DNA from: Agrobacterium tumefaciens str. B6 | GTDB lineage: Bacteria > Pseudomonadota > Alphaproteobacteria > Rhizobiales > Rhizobiaceae | Direction: 5' to 3' | NCBI RefSeq assembly: GCF_001541315.1 | Contig: NZ_LMVK01000001.1 | Coordinates: forward strand, 62,001-126,000 | DNA length: 64,000 bases | In this document: positions 28,649 to 37,432 of the stretch, piece by piece | Position numbering within the stretch: the first letter of the stretch is position 1 | How the letters are laid out: each line of letters starts with the position of its first letter | Notes under the pieces: generated by a model | The model's input: the letters and a program-made list of their open reading frames with translations, nothing else | What the model was told of the DNA's origin: nothing | Database searches by the model: none | Translations under genes and position numbers: made by a program

Positions 28649-30411
28649 TGAAGATACCTTATATTCCTGAAGACGCGCCCTTCAATGGTGATCAGCGCGC
28701 ATGGCTTTCCGGTTTTCTGGCCGGGCTCCATTCCCGCGCCGCCATAGGTATGGAGACTTCTGTTGCCGCCGCTGCCCCAAAGGCGGCGGCCAGCCTGCTG
28801 AATATTCTCTTCGGCACCCAGACCGGCAATGCCGAGGCCTTAGCCATGGATATCGCCGCCGCCGCCCGTGCGCAGGGCATGCGGCCGGTGGTGGCTGCGC
28901 TGGATGATGTCTCGATGGACGGTCTCGGTGCCATGAAGCGGGTCATCGTCGTCACCTCGACTTACGGCGAAGGTGAAATGCCTGACAATGCCCAGCTTTT
29001 CTGGGAAGCACTTTCCACCGACGCCGCGCCGCGTCTGGACGAGATGAATTTTGCCGTGCTTGCGCTTGGCGATACCGGTTATGACGGTTTCTGCCAGGCA
29101 GGCAAGCTCATCGATACGCGGTTCGAGCAACTTGGCGGCAAGCGGATGAAGACGCGTATCGACTGCGATATCGACTTCGAGGATGCGGCCGCCGCATGGA
29201 TCGGCGAGACCCTGCCGCTTGCGCTTGCTGTCGACGGCGGCAATGCGGCAGCTGTCATGCCCGATGTCGCCGAACCTACTGTGCCGACAAAGCAGGGCTG
29301 GAACCGCAAGAATCCCTATTCGGCTGAGGTGAGCGTCAATCGCCGCCTGTCCGGTCCCGGATCGTCCAAGGAGATTCGTCACTACGAATTCGGTCTCGGC
29401 GAAAGCGGGCTCGACTATGAAGCGGGTGATGCTCTTGGCGTCGTGCCCCTGAACGATCCGAGACTGGCGGGCGCGCTGCTGGAACACTTCGGAGCGGCCG
29501 CGGACAGCCAAATCAGCGGGCTGGACCGGCCCGTTGGTGATGCGCTTCTCAACATGTTCGAGATATCGACTCCCTCGCGCGAACTCGTCGCCGAAATCGG
29601 CAAGCGTGCGGGGCATGAGGAACTCAGCCACATCATCGCAAACGGAGACAAGGAGCAGATGGCCGCCTTTCTCTGGGGCAAGGATATTCTCGACCTCATC
29701 AATCTCGGCGGAAAGCCGCTATTTGATGTCGCTGAATTCGTGACATTGCTGAAGCCGCTGCAGCACCGGGCTTATTCCATATCCTCCAGCCCTCTGGTTG
29801 CGAAAGACAGCGTACATCTGACGATTGCCAGCGTTCGTTATCGTGCCGAGGGCCGTGAGCGCGGCGGCGTGTGCTCCACCTATCTGGCCGACCGGGTGGA
29901 GGCTGGACGGAATGCCGGAATTTTCGTCTCGCCGAACAAGTCATTCCGTGTGCCGCAGGACAATGATGCGCCTGTTATCATGGTGGGACCGGGAACGGGC
30001 ATCGCGCCCTTCCGGGCATTTTTGCAGGAACGGCAGGCGCGCGGCGCCAAGGGCAAGAACTGGCTGTTTTTCGGTGATCAGCACCGGCAGTCGGACTTCA
30101 TTTATGAAAACGAACTTGCCGACATGAGCCGCGACGGCGTGCTGACCCGTCTCGACCTCGCCTTTTCACGGGATCAGGCGGAGAAGATCTATGTCCAGAC
30201 CCGCATGCGGCAGAACGGCAAGGCGCTCTATCAATGGCTTGAAGAGGGCGGTTATTTCTACGTCTGCGGTGATGCGACCCGCATGGCGAAAGATGTCGAT
30301 GATGCCCTGCATAGTATCGTCAGCGATGAGGTCGGCATTTCTGCCGAAGCGGCAAGCGATTATGTGAACCGGCTGAAGCGCGAAAAACGCTATCTGCGCG
30401 ATGTCTACTAG
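28645..30411 (+). CDS. CysJ-like NADPH diflavin reductase (sulfite reductase flavoprotein-like)
   Basis: A 588-residue diflavin reductase. Domains: flavodoxin (FMN) at about 50-190 with FGTQTGNAEALA and STYGEGEMPDNA; FAD-binding at about 220-440 with RAYSISSSP and GGVCSTYLAD; and NADPH-binding to the end with VGPGTGIAPFRAFLQER and YVCGDATRMAKDVDDAL. It ends RYLRDVY like CysJ. CysJ passes electrons from NADPH to the CysI sulfite reductase, but no cysI is present here. The ATG overlaps the stop of the glutamate-synthase-like gene (ATGA), so the two proteins are very likely made together and may form one enzyme. Partner assignment is inference. Confidence 0.88.
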   Translation: MMKIPYIPEDAPFNGDQRAWLSGFLAGLHSRAAIGMETSVAAAAPKAAASLLNILFGTQTGNAEALAMDIAAAARAQGMRPVVAALDDVSMDGLGAMKRVIVVTSTYGEGEMPDNAQLFWEALSTDAAPRLDEMNFAVLALGDTGYDGFCQAGKLIDTRFEQLGGKRMKTRIDCDIDFEDAAAAWIGETLPLALAVDGGNAAAVMPDVAEPTVPTKQGWNRKNPYSAEVSVNRRLSGPGSSKEIRHYEFGLGESGLDYEAGDALGVVPLNDPRLAGALLEHFGAAADSQISGLDRPVGDALLNMFEISTPSRELVAEIGKRAGHEELSHIIANGDKEQMAAFLWGKDILDLINLGGKPLFDVAEFVTLLKPLQHRAYSISSSPLVAKDSVHLTIASVRYRAEGRERGGVCSTYLADRVEAGRNAGIFVSPNKSFRVPQDNDAPVIMVGPGTGIAPFRAFLQERQARGAKGKNWLFFGDQHRQSDFIYENELADMSRDGVLTRLDLAFSRDQAEKIYVQTRMRQNGKALYQWLEEGGYFYVCGDATRMAKDVDDALHSIVSDEVGISAEAASDYVNRLKREKRYLRDVY

Positions 30412-30453
30412 AGATTTCCCTGGATGAAAGATTACCGTCTGCGCCCAACTGCG

Positions 30454-31047
30454 TCAGCAATTGGTGCAGGCGGTCTCTGTATCGCGCTGCTTGAAAAAAT
30501 AATCACGGCCGATGGTGATCGACTTTACCCCGGATGAGGAAATATCTGTCATGAACATCAGCAATTCATGCGGGATGGAAAGCTCGACATGGATGAGGAA
30601 GCTGTTTTCCGCGAGCAGCCGTGTCGGAACCGCGACCGCTGATCCTACCGCGTAGGGTCTCTGGTTTTTCTCATTCCAGGACCAGACAATTTTGGCCTGC
30701 TTCTGCGCGTCGATCTTGATGCCGCTGATCTTCAGTTGCAGACCCTTTGTGCTGTAGGGCGCAAAGACCGCGGATGCGACATCTTGCATGCCCGCAAGAT
30801 ACGTTTTGTCGACGGAACCCGTCTTCGATATCAGGTCGTTGATAGTGGCGGCGGCGCTGCTTGCGCGTTTGTAGGTATTATAGCCGATCGTCAACTCGAA
30901 AGAGGTCACATAAAGCGCGAGCAATATAGGGAAGAGGATCGCAAACTCCACCGCGCCCACGCCGCGCCTGTCTTTTGCAAAGCTTGAGGCGAGCGCCATC
31001 AGGCGTCGTTTGCACTTCGTCGCGACGGACACCATCCCTGCCATCAT
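30454..31047 (-). CDS. TadE/TadF-like pilus assembly protein
   Basis: A 197-residue protein with a cytoplasmic basic N-terminus, a single hydrophobic helix (about residues 30-52, GAVEFAILFPILLALYV) and a periplasmic domain. The GxxAVEFA(I/L) motif at the helix start marks TadE-like minor pseudopilins of Tad/Flp pili. Its ATG overlaps the stop of the similar upstream gene (ATGA at 31047-31044), so they form a two-gene unit. No tad ATPase, secretin or prepilin peptidase gene lies nearby, so its partners would be encoded elsewhere. Confidence 0.85.
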   Translation of the reverse strand: MMAGMVSVATKCKRRLMALASSFAKDRRGVGAVEFAILFPILLALYVTSFELTIGYNTYKRASSAAATINDLISKTGSVDKTYLAGMQDVASAVFAPYSTKGLQLKISGIKIDAQKQAKIVWSWNEKNQRPYAVGSAVAVPTRLLAENSFLIHVELSIPHELLMFMTDISSSGVKSITIGRDYFFKQRDTETACTNC

Positions 31048-31640
31048 GAGCCCCCGCTTGTGATGTATTTCTCGTTCATGAAAGCACCGGTCGCGACAAT
31101 GAGGAAATGCGAGGGCATCGACCCGTCGGCCGGTCGGATCTTGGTCAGATACGGCCGGATGATATCGGCGATCACACGCCAGCGATAATAGACGCGCAAC
31201 ATGTTGATGGTTTCCGGTCCACCCGGCTTGAAGCCGAATTGGGCCGTATCAAGATCGTAATATTCGCCAAACGCTTTGAGCGGTATCTTGGTCGGAATAT
31301 CCTTGAAGGCGGTGAAGGAGCGAAGATCGATATAGAGTTTCTGTTCCTTTTTGATCTCATCCGCCGAGCAGGTAATCATCACTGAAACTTCACTACAGAA
31401 ACTCTTGCGAAAATCCTCTTTCGAAATCGAACTGCTTATCTGCCCGGTCCTCAGACGCCGGGCCATGTTTTCAGTGGCATTGACGACCACCTGTTCTGCC
31501 ATCATGGCGATGAAGGTTTCGATGATCGCAAAAACAACAAGGAAATAGGGAATGGCGAGGATCGCAAATTCGATGGCTGCGGTCCCGTCGCGCGAGACTC
31601 CGAATTTTTCCAGCAATGGCTTCAGTCTGGCCAGTCGCAT
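31044..31640 (-). CDS. TadE-like pilus assembly protein
   Basis: A 198-residue protein with a TadE-type helix beginning GTAAIEFAILAIPYFLVVF and a periplasmic C-terminal domain containing two Cys residues (SFCSEVSVMITCSAD). The ATG at 31640 is chosen; an in-frame TTG at 31679 would add 13 residues. It is paired with the downstream TadE-like gene and probably contributes pseudopilin-like components to a Tad/Flp pilus encoded elsewhere. Confidence 0.85.
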   Translation of the reverse strand: MRLARLKPLLEKFGVSRDGTAAIEFAILAIPYFLVVFAIIETFIAMMAEQVVVNATENMARRLRTGQISSSISKEDFRKSFCSEVSVMITCSADEIKKEQKLYIDLRSFTAFKDIPTKIPLKAFGEYYDLDTAQFGFKPGGPETINMLRVYYRWRVIADIIRPYLTKIRPADGSMPSHFLIVATGAFMNEKYITSGGS

Positions 31641-31780
31641 GAGGTGGTGTCTATCTCTAAGAATATGCGGCAAGCGCAACCGTTGAATTTGTTGCGGACC
31701 ATAACCACCCGATGTTTAAATTCAGTTACTCCAATGAATTATACTTTAGTGAATTCCGAAATTGATACGACCCGCAATAT

Positions 31781-31807
31781 AAAAGCCCGGCACATGGCCG
31801 GGCTTTT
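31781..31807 (-). terminator. Rho-independent terminator after fabI
   Basis: AAAAGCCCGGC (31781-31791) and GCCGGGCTTTT (31797-31807) form an 11-bp stem with a 5-nt loop, with T-runs on both strands. It starts about 21 nt after the fabI stop on the minus strand. Confidence 0.92.
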
Positions 31808-31828
31808 GTCGAAATTGAAAACGGGCGA

Positions 31829-32635
31829 TTATTCCGCATCCGCTCTGGAGAGAACCTCCAGCGTCGGCGTGGAGGTGATGTTATAACCGCAGTCCACATA
31901 GTGGCACTCGCCGGTAACACCACGCGAGAGACTGGACAGCAGGTAAAGTGCCGATCCGCCGATATCATCGATATCCGCCGTCCGCCGAAGCGGCGCGTTT
32001 TTCTGGTTCCATGCGTAGATCGCCCGCGCATCCGAGATGCCGGCGCCCGCCAGCGTGCGGACCGGACCGGCCGAGATGGCGTTGACGCGGATATCGCGTG
32101 GGCCGTAGTCGGCGGCGAGATAACGAACCGATGCCTCAAGAGCCGCCTTGGCGACGCCCATGACATTGTAGTTCGGAATGACGCGCTGTGAACCATTATA
32201 GGTCAGCGTCAGCATGGAGCCGCCGTTCGTCATCAGTTCGGCGGCGCGCTTGGCGATTTCCGTGAAGGAGAAACAGGAAATGACCATGGTGCGGCTGAAA
32301 TTCTCCCGCGTCGTATCCGCATAGAGACCCTTCAGCTCGTTCTTGTCGGAAAAGCCGATGGCGTGCACGACGAAATCCAGTACACCCCATTTTTCGCGGA
32401 TCGCCGCAAAAAGCGCGTCGACCGAGGCAACATCCTCGACATCGCACGGCACGATGAAATCGGAACCGAGTTCGGCGGCGAGCGGCTTCACACGCTTGCC
32501 GAGCGCCTCTCCCTGATAGGTGAAGGCGAGTTCCGCGCCCTGTGCCGCAAGCGCCTTGGAGATACCCCAGGCGATGGAGTGATTGTTTGCGACGCCCATG
32601 ATGAGGCCGCGTTTACCCTGCATGATGCCGTTCAT
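31829..32635 (-). CDS. fabI: Enoyl-[acyl-carrier-protein] reductase (NADH), FabI
   Basis: Catalyses the last step of the fatty acid elongation cycle, reducing trans-2-enoyl-ACP. The 268-residue short-chain dehydrogenase has the FabI-type nucleotide motif GVANNHSIAWGI and the catalytic Y-x6-Y-x6-K in YNGSQRVIPNYNVMGVAKAA. The ATG at 32635 is used; an in-frame TTG lies 6 nt upstream. It is directly downstream of fabB, in the fabA-fabB-fabI order typical of alphaproteobacteria. Confidence 0.97.
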   Translation of the reverse strand: MNGIMQGKRGLIMGVANNHSIAWGISKALAAQGAELAFTYQGEALGKRVKPLAAELGSDFIVPCDVEDVASVDALFAAIREKWGVLDFVVHAIGFSDKNELKGLYADTTRENFSRTMVISCFSFTEIAKRAAELMTNGGSMLTLTYNGSQRVIPNYNVMGVAKAALEASVRYLAADYGPRDIRVNAISAGPVRTLAGAGISDARAIYAWNQKNAPLRRTADIDDIGGSALYLLSSLSRGVTGECHYVDCGYNITSTPTLEVLSRADAE

Positions 32636-32641
32636 TGGCAA

Positions 32642-33865
32642 TTATCCGTTATGACGCTGGAAGACGAGCGTGGCGTTGGTGCCGCCGAAGCCGAAGGAAT
32701 TGGAAAGGATGGTGTCGATCTTGGCGTTGTCGATGCGGCTGCGAACGATCGGGACGCCTGCAAATTCCGGATCGAGCTCGGAAATATGCGCGCTTTCGCC
32801 GATGAAGCGTTCCTGCATCATCAACAGGCCGTAGATCGATTCCTGAACGCCGGCGGCACCCAGCGAATGGCCGGTGAGCGACTTGGTCGACTGGATATGC
32901 GGGATCCTGTCGCCGAAGACTTCCCGGATCGCGCCGATTTCCTTGCTGTCGCCAACCGGCGTCGAGGTGCCGTGGGTATTGATGTAGTCGATATCGCCCT
33001 TGACGGTGGAAAGCGCCTGCCGCATGCAGCGGATCGCGCCTTCGCCTGAGGGAGCCACCATGTCGTAACCGTCGGAGGTCGCGCCGTAACCGACGATTTC
33101 GGCATAAATCTTGGCGCCGCGCGCCTTTGCATGTTCCAGCTCTTCGAGAACCAGCACGCCAGCACCGCCGGCAATCACGAAACCGTCGCGATTGACGTCA
33201 TAGGCGCGCGAGGCAACGTCCGGCGTATCGTTATATTTGGACGACATGGCACCCATGGCGTCGAAAAGGTTGGACATGGACCAGTCGAGATCCTCATGGC
33301 CGCCTGCGAACATCACGTCCTGTTTGCCCCACTGGATCATTTCAGCCGCGTTGCCGATACAATGCGCCGAGGTGGAGCAGGCCGACGAGATGGAATAGTT
33401 GACGCCGTGGATCTTGAACCAGGTGGCGAGCGTGGCCGAAGCGGTGGAGGACATGGCCTTCGGCACGGCGAAGGGGCCGATGCGCTTCGGGCTGTTGTTC
33501 TTCAGCGTGATATCGGCGGCTTCGACGATGGTACGGGTGGAAGGACCGCCCGAACCCATGATGATGCCGGTACGCTCATTACCGCTGATATCGCTCTCTT
33601 CGAGACCGGAATCGGCGATCGCCTGCTTCATGGCCACATGGTTCCACGCGCCGCCCTGCGACAGGAAGCGCATGGCGCGGCGGTCTACCAGATCGGTCGG
33701 GTCGAGAGAGGGCTTGCCCCAGACCTGGCATTTGAAACCGTGTTCGGCAAAATCCGGCGAAAATGAAATGCCGGATTTGGCATTGCGCAGGGATGCGGTG
33801 ACTTCAGCGGCATCACCGCCGATGGAAGAAACAATACCGAGGCCGGTGACAACAACTCGTCTCAT
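32642..33865 (-). CDS. fabB: Beta-ketoacyl-ACP synthase I, FabB
   Basis: Condenses malonyl-ACP with acyl-ACP and is needed for elongation of unsaturated acyl chains. The 407-residue protein has the nucleophile Cys in [11 protein letters not shown], and the active-site histidines in [12 protein letters not shown] and [12 protein letters not shown]. It sits between fabA and fabI on the minus strand, 6 nt from fabI. FabA-FabB pairing indicates the anaerobic-type route to unsaturated fatty acids. Confidence 0.97.
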   Translation of the reverse strand: MRRVVVTGLGIVSSIGGDAAEVTASLRNAKSGISFSPDFAEHGFKCQVWGKPSLDPTDLVDRRAMRFLSQGGAWNHVAMKQAIADSGLEESDISGNERTGIIMGSGGPSTRTIVEAADITLKNNSPKRIGPFAVPKAMSSTASATLATWFKIHGVNYSISSACSTSAHCIGNAAEMIQWGKQDVMFAGGHEDLDWSMSNLFDAMGAMSSKYNDTPDVASRAYDVNRDGFVIAGGAGVLVLEELEHAKARGAKIYAEIVGYGATSDGYDMVAPSGEGAIRCMRQALSTVKGDIDYINTHGTSTPVGDSKEIGAIREVFGDRIPHIQSTKSLTGHSLGAAGVQESIYGLLMMQERFIGESAHISELDPEFAGVPIVRSRIDNAKIDTILSNSFGFGGTNATLVFQRHNG

Positions 33866-33940
33866 GAAAGGGACCTTTTCTTAAGATTTCGGCTGGACGA
33901 CCGAAGCCGCCCGGCGTTTGTCAGGACTATTCCGTCTGCC

Positions 33941-34456
33941 TCAGGCAGCCTTTTCCTTCGACAGGCCTACGCGCAGGTCCGTCGCCTGATAAATGGTTTC
34001 GCCGTCCGCCTTCAGCCAGCCGTCGGCGGTGCCGAGCACCAGACGACCGCGCATCACGCGCTTGAAATCAATACCATATTGAAGGAGCTTCGTGTGAGGG
34101 CGAACCATGCCCTTGAATTTCACTTCGCCGGTGGAAAGCGCCATGCCGCGGCCTTCTTCGCCCAGCCAGCCAAGGAAGAAACCCGTCAGCTGCCACATGC
34201 CGTCAAGGCCGAGGCACCCCGGCATGATCGGGTTGCCCTGGAAGTGGCAGGGGAAATACCAGTCGTCGGGGCTGACATCATATTCGGCACGGATGAAACC
34301 CTTGTCGAAGGCGCCGCCGGTTTCGGAAATTTCGGTAATGCGATGGACCATGAGCATGGGGGGCAATGGGAGCTGTGCATTTCCCGGGCCGAACAATTCG
34401 CCGCGACCGCAGGACAGGATCTCCTCATAATTGTAACTTGATTGCCTCGTTGCCAT
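33941..34456 (-). CDS. fabA: 3-hydroxydecanoyl-ACP dehydratase/isomerase, FabA
   Basis: Dehydrates 3-hydroxydecanoyl-ACP and isomerises the product to cis-3-decenoyl-ACP, starting unsaturated fatty acid synthesis. The 171-residue protein has catalytic His71 in [12 protein letters not shown] and Asp85 in GLDGMWQL. The ATG at 34456 gives [14 protein letters not shown], which aligns with the E. coli N-terminus; upstream in-frame codons are not conserved. It is first of fabA-fabB-fabI and divergent from irr. Confidence 0.97.
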   Translation of the reverse strand: MATRQSSYNYEEILSCGRGELFGPGNAQLPLPPMLMVHRITEISETGGAFDKGFIRAEYDVSPDDWYFPCHFQGNPIMPGCLGLDGMWQLTGFFLGWLGEEGRGMALSTGEVKFKGMVRPHTKLLQYGIDFKRVMRGRLVLGTADGWLKADGETIYQATDLRVGLSKEKAA

Positions 34457-34772
34457 ACCGCTTTCACTTCCCCAGTTACTGGTGTTGATCGACTTCACTA
34501 GAGCAAGTTAGGTTCAAAATGAAGCGCTGCAAGGGCAGAGGCCGCTCGGGCGTCATTCTTTGTCTTCGAACCTTCTTTGCAGAAGTCATTACCTCAATAT
34601 GCCGTCCGCATACAGGAACCATCCGGCTGGAACCAGAGGAAATTTGCAAGAATGGCCGGTTTGCCGCCATTTGCCGCGCCTGACGGCGCTGAAACTATTG
34701 AAAGCGCTCGCTGCAAAAGATATATGCTAATGCAATTGATGAGTTTTACTCCTGTGCTCGGAATGGGATTGC
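34457..34772. other. Divergent intergenic region between fabA and irr
   Basis: About 316 nt without a supported gene. It must hold promoters for both fabA (minus) and irr (plus). The A+T-rich stretch near 34700-34760 is the likely irr promoter area. I found no clear Irr box (ICE-type palindrome) or FadR-type site by eye. Confidence 0.5.
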
Positions 34773-35192
34773 ATGGCATTTGACGCCACATTGGATATCG
34801 GAACGAGGCTGCGGCGCTCGGGGCTGCGCCCCACGCGACAGCGTGTGGCTTTGGGCGATCTTCTCTTCGCAAAGGGCGATCGCCACCTGACGGTCGAGGA
34901 ACTGCATGATGAGGCGGTCACCGCCGGCGTGCCCGTTTCTCTCGCCACGGTCTACAATACGCTGCACCAGTTCACCGAAGCCGGTCTCATCCGCGTTCTC
35001 GCTGTGGAAGGCGCCCGCACCTATTTCGACACCAACGTTTCGGATCACCGCCACTTCTTCGTGGAGGGCGAGAACGAGGTTCTCGATATTCCCGTCAATA
35101 ACCTCCAGATCGACAATCTGCCGGAAGCACCCGAAGGCATGGAAATCGCCCGTGTGGACGTGGTCATCCGCCTTCGCCGCAAGCGTGGCTGA
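34773..35192 (+). CDS. irr: Iron response regulator Irr (Fur family)
   Basis: Heme/iron-responsive transcriptional regulator of rhizobia and relatives. The 139-residue Fur-fold protein has a winged-helix N-terminus (LRPTRQRVALGDLLF, VSLATVYNTLHQFTEAGLI) and a dimer domain with DHRHFF (His92 and His94), the reduced His motif of Irr. It lacks the CxxC zinc sites of Fur and has no Gly-Cys-Pro heme motif, as in several Irr proteins outside Bradyrhizobium. Position next to fabA is typical of Irr in Rhizobiales. The nearby exbBD-tonB operon is a plausible but unproven target. Confidence 0.88.
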   Translation: MAFDATLDIGTRLRRSGLRPTRQRVALGDLLFAKGDRHLTVEELHDEAVTAGVPVSLATVYNTLHQFTEAGLIRVLAVEGARTYFDTNVSDHRHFFVEGENEVLDIPVNNLQIDNLPEAPEGMEIARVDVVIRLRRKRG

Positions 35193-35218
35193 AGCCCTTT
35201 GTCCGATAACGGATGTGA

Positions 35219-35252
35219 AAATGGCGCCCATGGGCGCCATTTCTGTTTTCAC
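35219..35252. terminator. Bidirectional terminator after irr
   Basis: AAATGGCGCCCA and its perfect complement TGGGCGCCATTT form a 24-bp palindrome (35219-35242), followed by TTCTGTTTTC on the plus strand. It lies between the convergent irr and TRIC-like genes. Confidence 0.8.
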
Positions 35253-35265
35253 CGGTCGTTTTATG

Positions 35266-35904
35266 TCACTTCATGACATCTTCTGGCCGCCTGCCTGGCT
35301 TGGCCTTGTAGGGCGGGAAAGTCCAGCCGAAGATCAGCGCTCCGGACCGGATGCCAAATGCCGTCAGAAAACCCGCCGCTGATGCGGCATAAAGCGGTGC
35401 GCCGAAAAAATAGACGACAATGAAGGTGGAGGAGCCCAAAAGCGCGCAGGTGATATAGATCTCCGGCCGCAGGAGGACGGAAGGTTCCCCGGCGAGAATA
35501 TCGCGCAGTACGCCACCGAATGTCGCCGTCAAAACGCCGGTGACGATGGCGACTGTTGCGGAGCCGCTGGCGGCAAGACCCTTGGCTGCTCCCATGACGC
35601 AATAGGCGGAAAGGCCGAGCGCATCGAGCCAGATCAGCACCCGGTAACGGGATTCGAAAAGATGGGCGGTGAAGAACAGCAGCACCGCGACCGAGACGCA
35701 GACGAGAATATAGGTGGGGTTTATCACCCAGAACACTGGCGTCCTGCCCAGCACGAGATCACGCACCGTGCCGCCGCCAATGCCGGTCGCGGCTGCGAAA
35801 AACAGGAAGCCGATCAGGTCGAGCTGCTTGCGCGAGGCGGCGAGCGCGCCGGTTGCGGCAAAGACGGCGACGCCGGCATAATCGAGAAAACCTAGAAGCG
35901 TCAT
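35266..35904 (-). CDS. TRIC/UPF0126 family membrane protein (YicG/YadS-like)
   Basis: A 212-residue protein with about seven transmembrane helices built from two repeated halves, each containing a glycine-rich TGxGGGTxRD-type motif (TGIGGGTVRDLVLGR and ATFGGVLRDILAGEPSVL). Prokaryotic homologues form trimeric cation channels with preference for monovalent cations. The ATG at 35904 has a GGGGGAA purine box upstream and begins MTLLGFLDYAG like the family. Physiological role here is unknown. Confidence 0.85.
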   Translation of the reverse strand: MTLLGFLDYAGVAVFAATGALAASRKQLDLIGFLFFAAATGIGGGTVRDLVLGRTPVFWVINPTYILVCVSVAVLLFFTAHLFESRYRVLIWLDALGLSAYCVMGAAKGLAASGSATVAIVTGVLTATFGGVLRDILAGEPSVLLRPEIYITCALLGSSTFIVVYFFGAPLYAASAAGFLTAFGIRSGALIFGWTFPPYKAKPGRRPEDVMK

Positions 35905-36027
35905 GAAAAGGTTCCCCCCGGAAACACGGGCGGCGAACACGTCAGTGTCGCGCAAGCACTAAACTCTAGGCTGGCCGCCCGGATGATCGCAACATCCATA
36001 ACCGAAACGGATGCAAAGGAAAATGCC

Positions 36028-36501
36028 GTGCGAATCGCTCTCGTTGCCGCTCTTCAGGCGCTGGTTCTCTTGATGTTTCCGGTGACACTCTCGGCGCAGC
36101 AGCAGCTGGTAAGTGACCCCGAGATTTATGAAAAGGACCATTTCCGCAACGAGTGCAAGGTGGCGGCCTTCGGCGACGATTTCGTCACGCGGCTGGATAT
36201 CAACAATGACGGGCTGATGGATGCCGTCGTCAATCATGGCGTTCTCGATTGCGATGGCGAAAAAGGCCGTGCCTGCGACGAAGAGGGATGCCCCTATAAT
36301 TTTTACGTCCAGGTGAAAGAGGGCGGTTATCTGATGATCGCGACGGCCCGGATTTACGGTTATGATTTCATCAAGCGTTTCGGCAACATGGTTTTCGTGC
36401 TGAAGATGCACCCGCGTTATTGCGAGCGCACCGACAAGGAACCCTGCCTGATGACGGTGCGGGTGCGCGGCACGAAATTCGTCACCATCTCGCGAAAGTG
36501 A
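36028..36501 (+). CDS. Secreted protein of unknown function
   Basis: A 157-residue precursor with a signal peptide (about residues 1-23, ending TLSAQ) and a mature part containing six Cys residues in pairs (CKVAAF, LDCDGEKGRACDEEGC, YCERTDKEPC) and an EF-hand-like stretch DINNDGLMD. Start: GTG at 36028 is preferred since AAGGAAA precedes it and the signal begins directly; an in-frame ATG at 35983 is the alternative. Disulfide-bonded periplasmic protein is inferred. I do not recognise a characterised family. Confidence 0.7.
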   Translation: MRIALVAALQALVLLMFPVTLSAQQQLVSDPEIYEKDHFRNECKVAAFGDDFVTRLDINNDGLMDAVVNHGVLDCDGEKGRACDEEGCPYNFYVQVKEGGYLMIATARIYGYDFIKRFGNMVFVLKMHPRYCERTDKEPCLMTVRVRGTKFVTISRK

Positions 36502-36513
36502 CGGCGACGATCT

Positions 36514-37224
36514 TCACGGCGTAATCCGCCGGATTTTGACCCTTTGATTGTAGCGCTGCCGAAGCGAGCGCGGAATGATGAGGGTGGCGATGGCGACGGC
36601 GAAAACCGTGGCCGCAACCACCCACAGGGCATTGGACTGCAGCGTGGCGCCCAGAATGGCGCCGCAGATTGCGCCGCTGATCATGCCGAGCCAGGGCACG
36701 ATCTGAATACCCCAGTCGAGGCTTCGTTCGCCCAGAAGAAAACGGCCAATGCCGCGGCCGAAGCGGGAAAGAGCGCCTGTCACATAGGTAAGCCCGATCG
36801 GCAGCCCCTCTATATGTTCGACGGCGGCGTTGACCATGCCCATGGCGAAAACGACGCAATAAAATTGCGCGAGAGCGGAGGCCTCGTCGCCGAGCAGCGC
36901 GGCAATGACCACCAGCGATCCCACCGCCATCAGGACGGCAAAGATGCGCCGGTCGAACTTATGCGCCACCACGATGCCGCCGGCATTGCCCGCCACGAAG
37001 GCGATGATCGCGAAAAGCAGTTTTGCGGCATGGGAATAGAGGCCGGCCTCCACCGAAACGGCAGCGCGCGTGGTGTTGCCGGTCATGAAGGACACGAAGT
37101 CGCCTGAAATATGCAAGCCCACGGCATCCGTCATGCCGGCGATGAAGGAAATGGCGGCAACCAGCGCAATTCCAGTTCCGGTCCGCCTTGCTCTGATGAT
37201 ACTGCGACGTCTTTGTCTGGTCAT
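36514..37224 (-). CDS. DUF1275 (YoaK) family membrane protein
   Basis: A 236-residue protein with about six hydrophobic helices. AAISFIAGMTDAVGL and FVSFMTGNTTR match the start of DUF1275/YoaK proteins, whose biochemical function is not established. It is transcribed divergently from the NitT/TauT-type transporter operon, so the GntR-type palindrome in the shared gap could affect both. Confidence 0.82.
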   Translation of the reverse strand: MTRQRRRSIIRARRTGTGIALVAAISFIAGMTDAVGLHISGDFVSFMTGNTTRAAVSVEAGLYSHAAKLLFAIIAFVAGNAGGIVVAHKFDRRIFAVLMAVGSLVVIAALLGDEASALAQFYCVVFAMGMVNAAVEHIEGLPIGLTYVTGALSRFGRGIGRFLLGERSLDWGIQIVPWLGMISGAICGAILGATLQSNALWVVAATVFAVAIATLIIPRSLRQRYNQRVKIRRITP

Positions 37225-37280
37225 GGTAAGAGCTCGATATGGAAAAACAGCATGCCCGTGCAGAGGGCCGTGTTATCCTA

Positions 37281-37353
37281 TGTCTAGAATGCCGGGCGGT
37301 GCGTTTGCAATCGTTCTGGAGGCGCTCGGAAGCTTCTATTTTGTCTAGACAAA
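37281..37353 (+). promoter_or_regulatory. Candidate GntR/HutC-type operators upstream of the NitT/TauT-type transporter
   Basis: A perfect 14-bp palindrome TTTGTCTAGACAAA (37340-37353) lies about 80 nt before the binding-protein start. A second copy of the core, TGTCTAGA (37281-37288), is centred about 62 bp upstream, near six helical turns. HutC-subfamily GntR repressors recognise palindromes with a TGT-TAGACA-type core, and such a repressor is encoded at the end of this operon. Binding is inferred. Confidence 0.6.
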
Positions 37354-37432
37354 TATAAAATCCCTGCCTACCATGCCTCAAATAAAGCGAAAAACAACAT
37401 CGCACAAAAATAAATCAAAAGGGGTTCAGATC

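Noticed and set aside
34457-34772. Possible Irr-binding palindrome in the fabA-irr gap
   Set aside because: No symmetric element of convincing length was found by eye.
36544-37107. A 187-codon frame antisense to the DUF1275 gene
   Set aside because: The minus-strand product is a coherent membrane protein; the plus-strand frame is polar noise.
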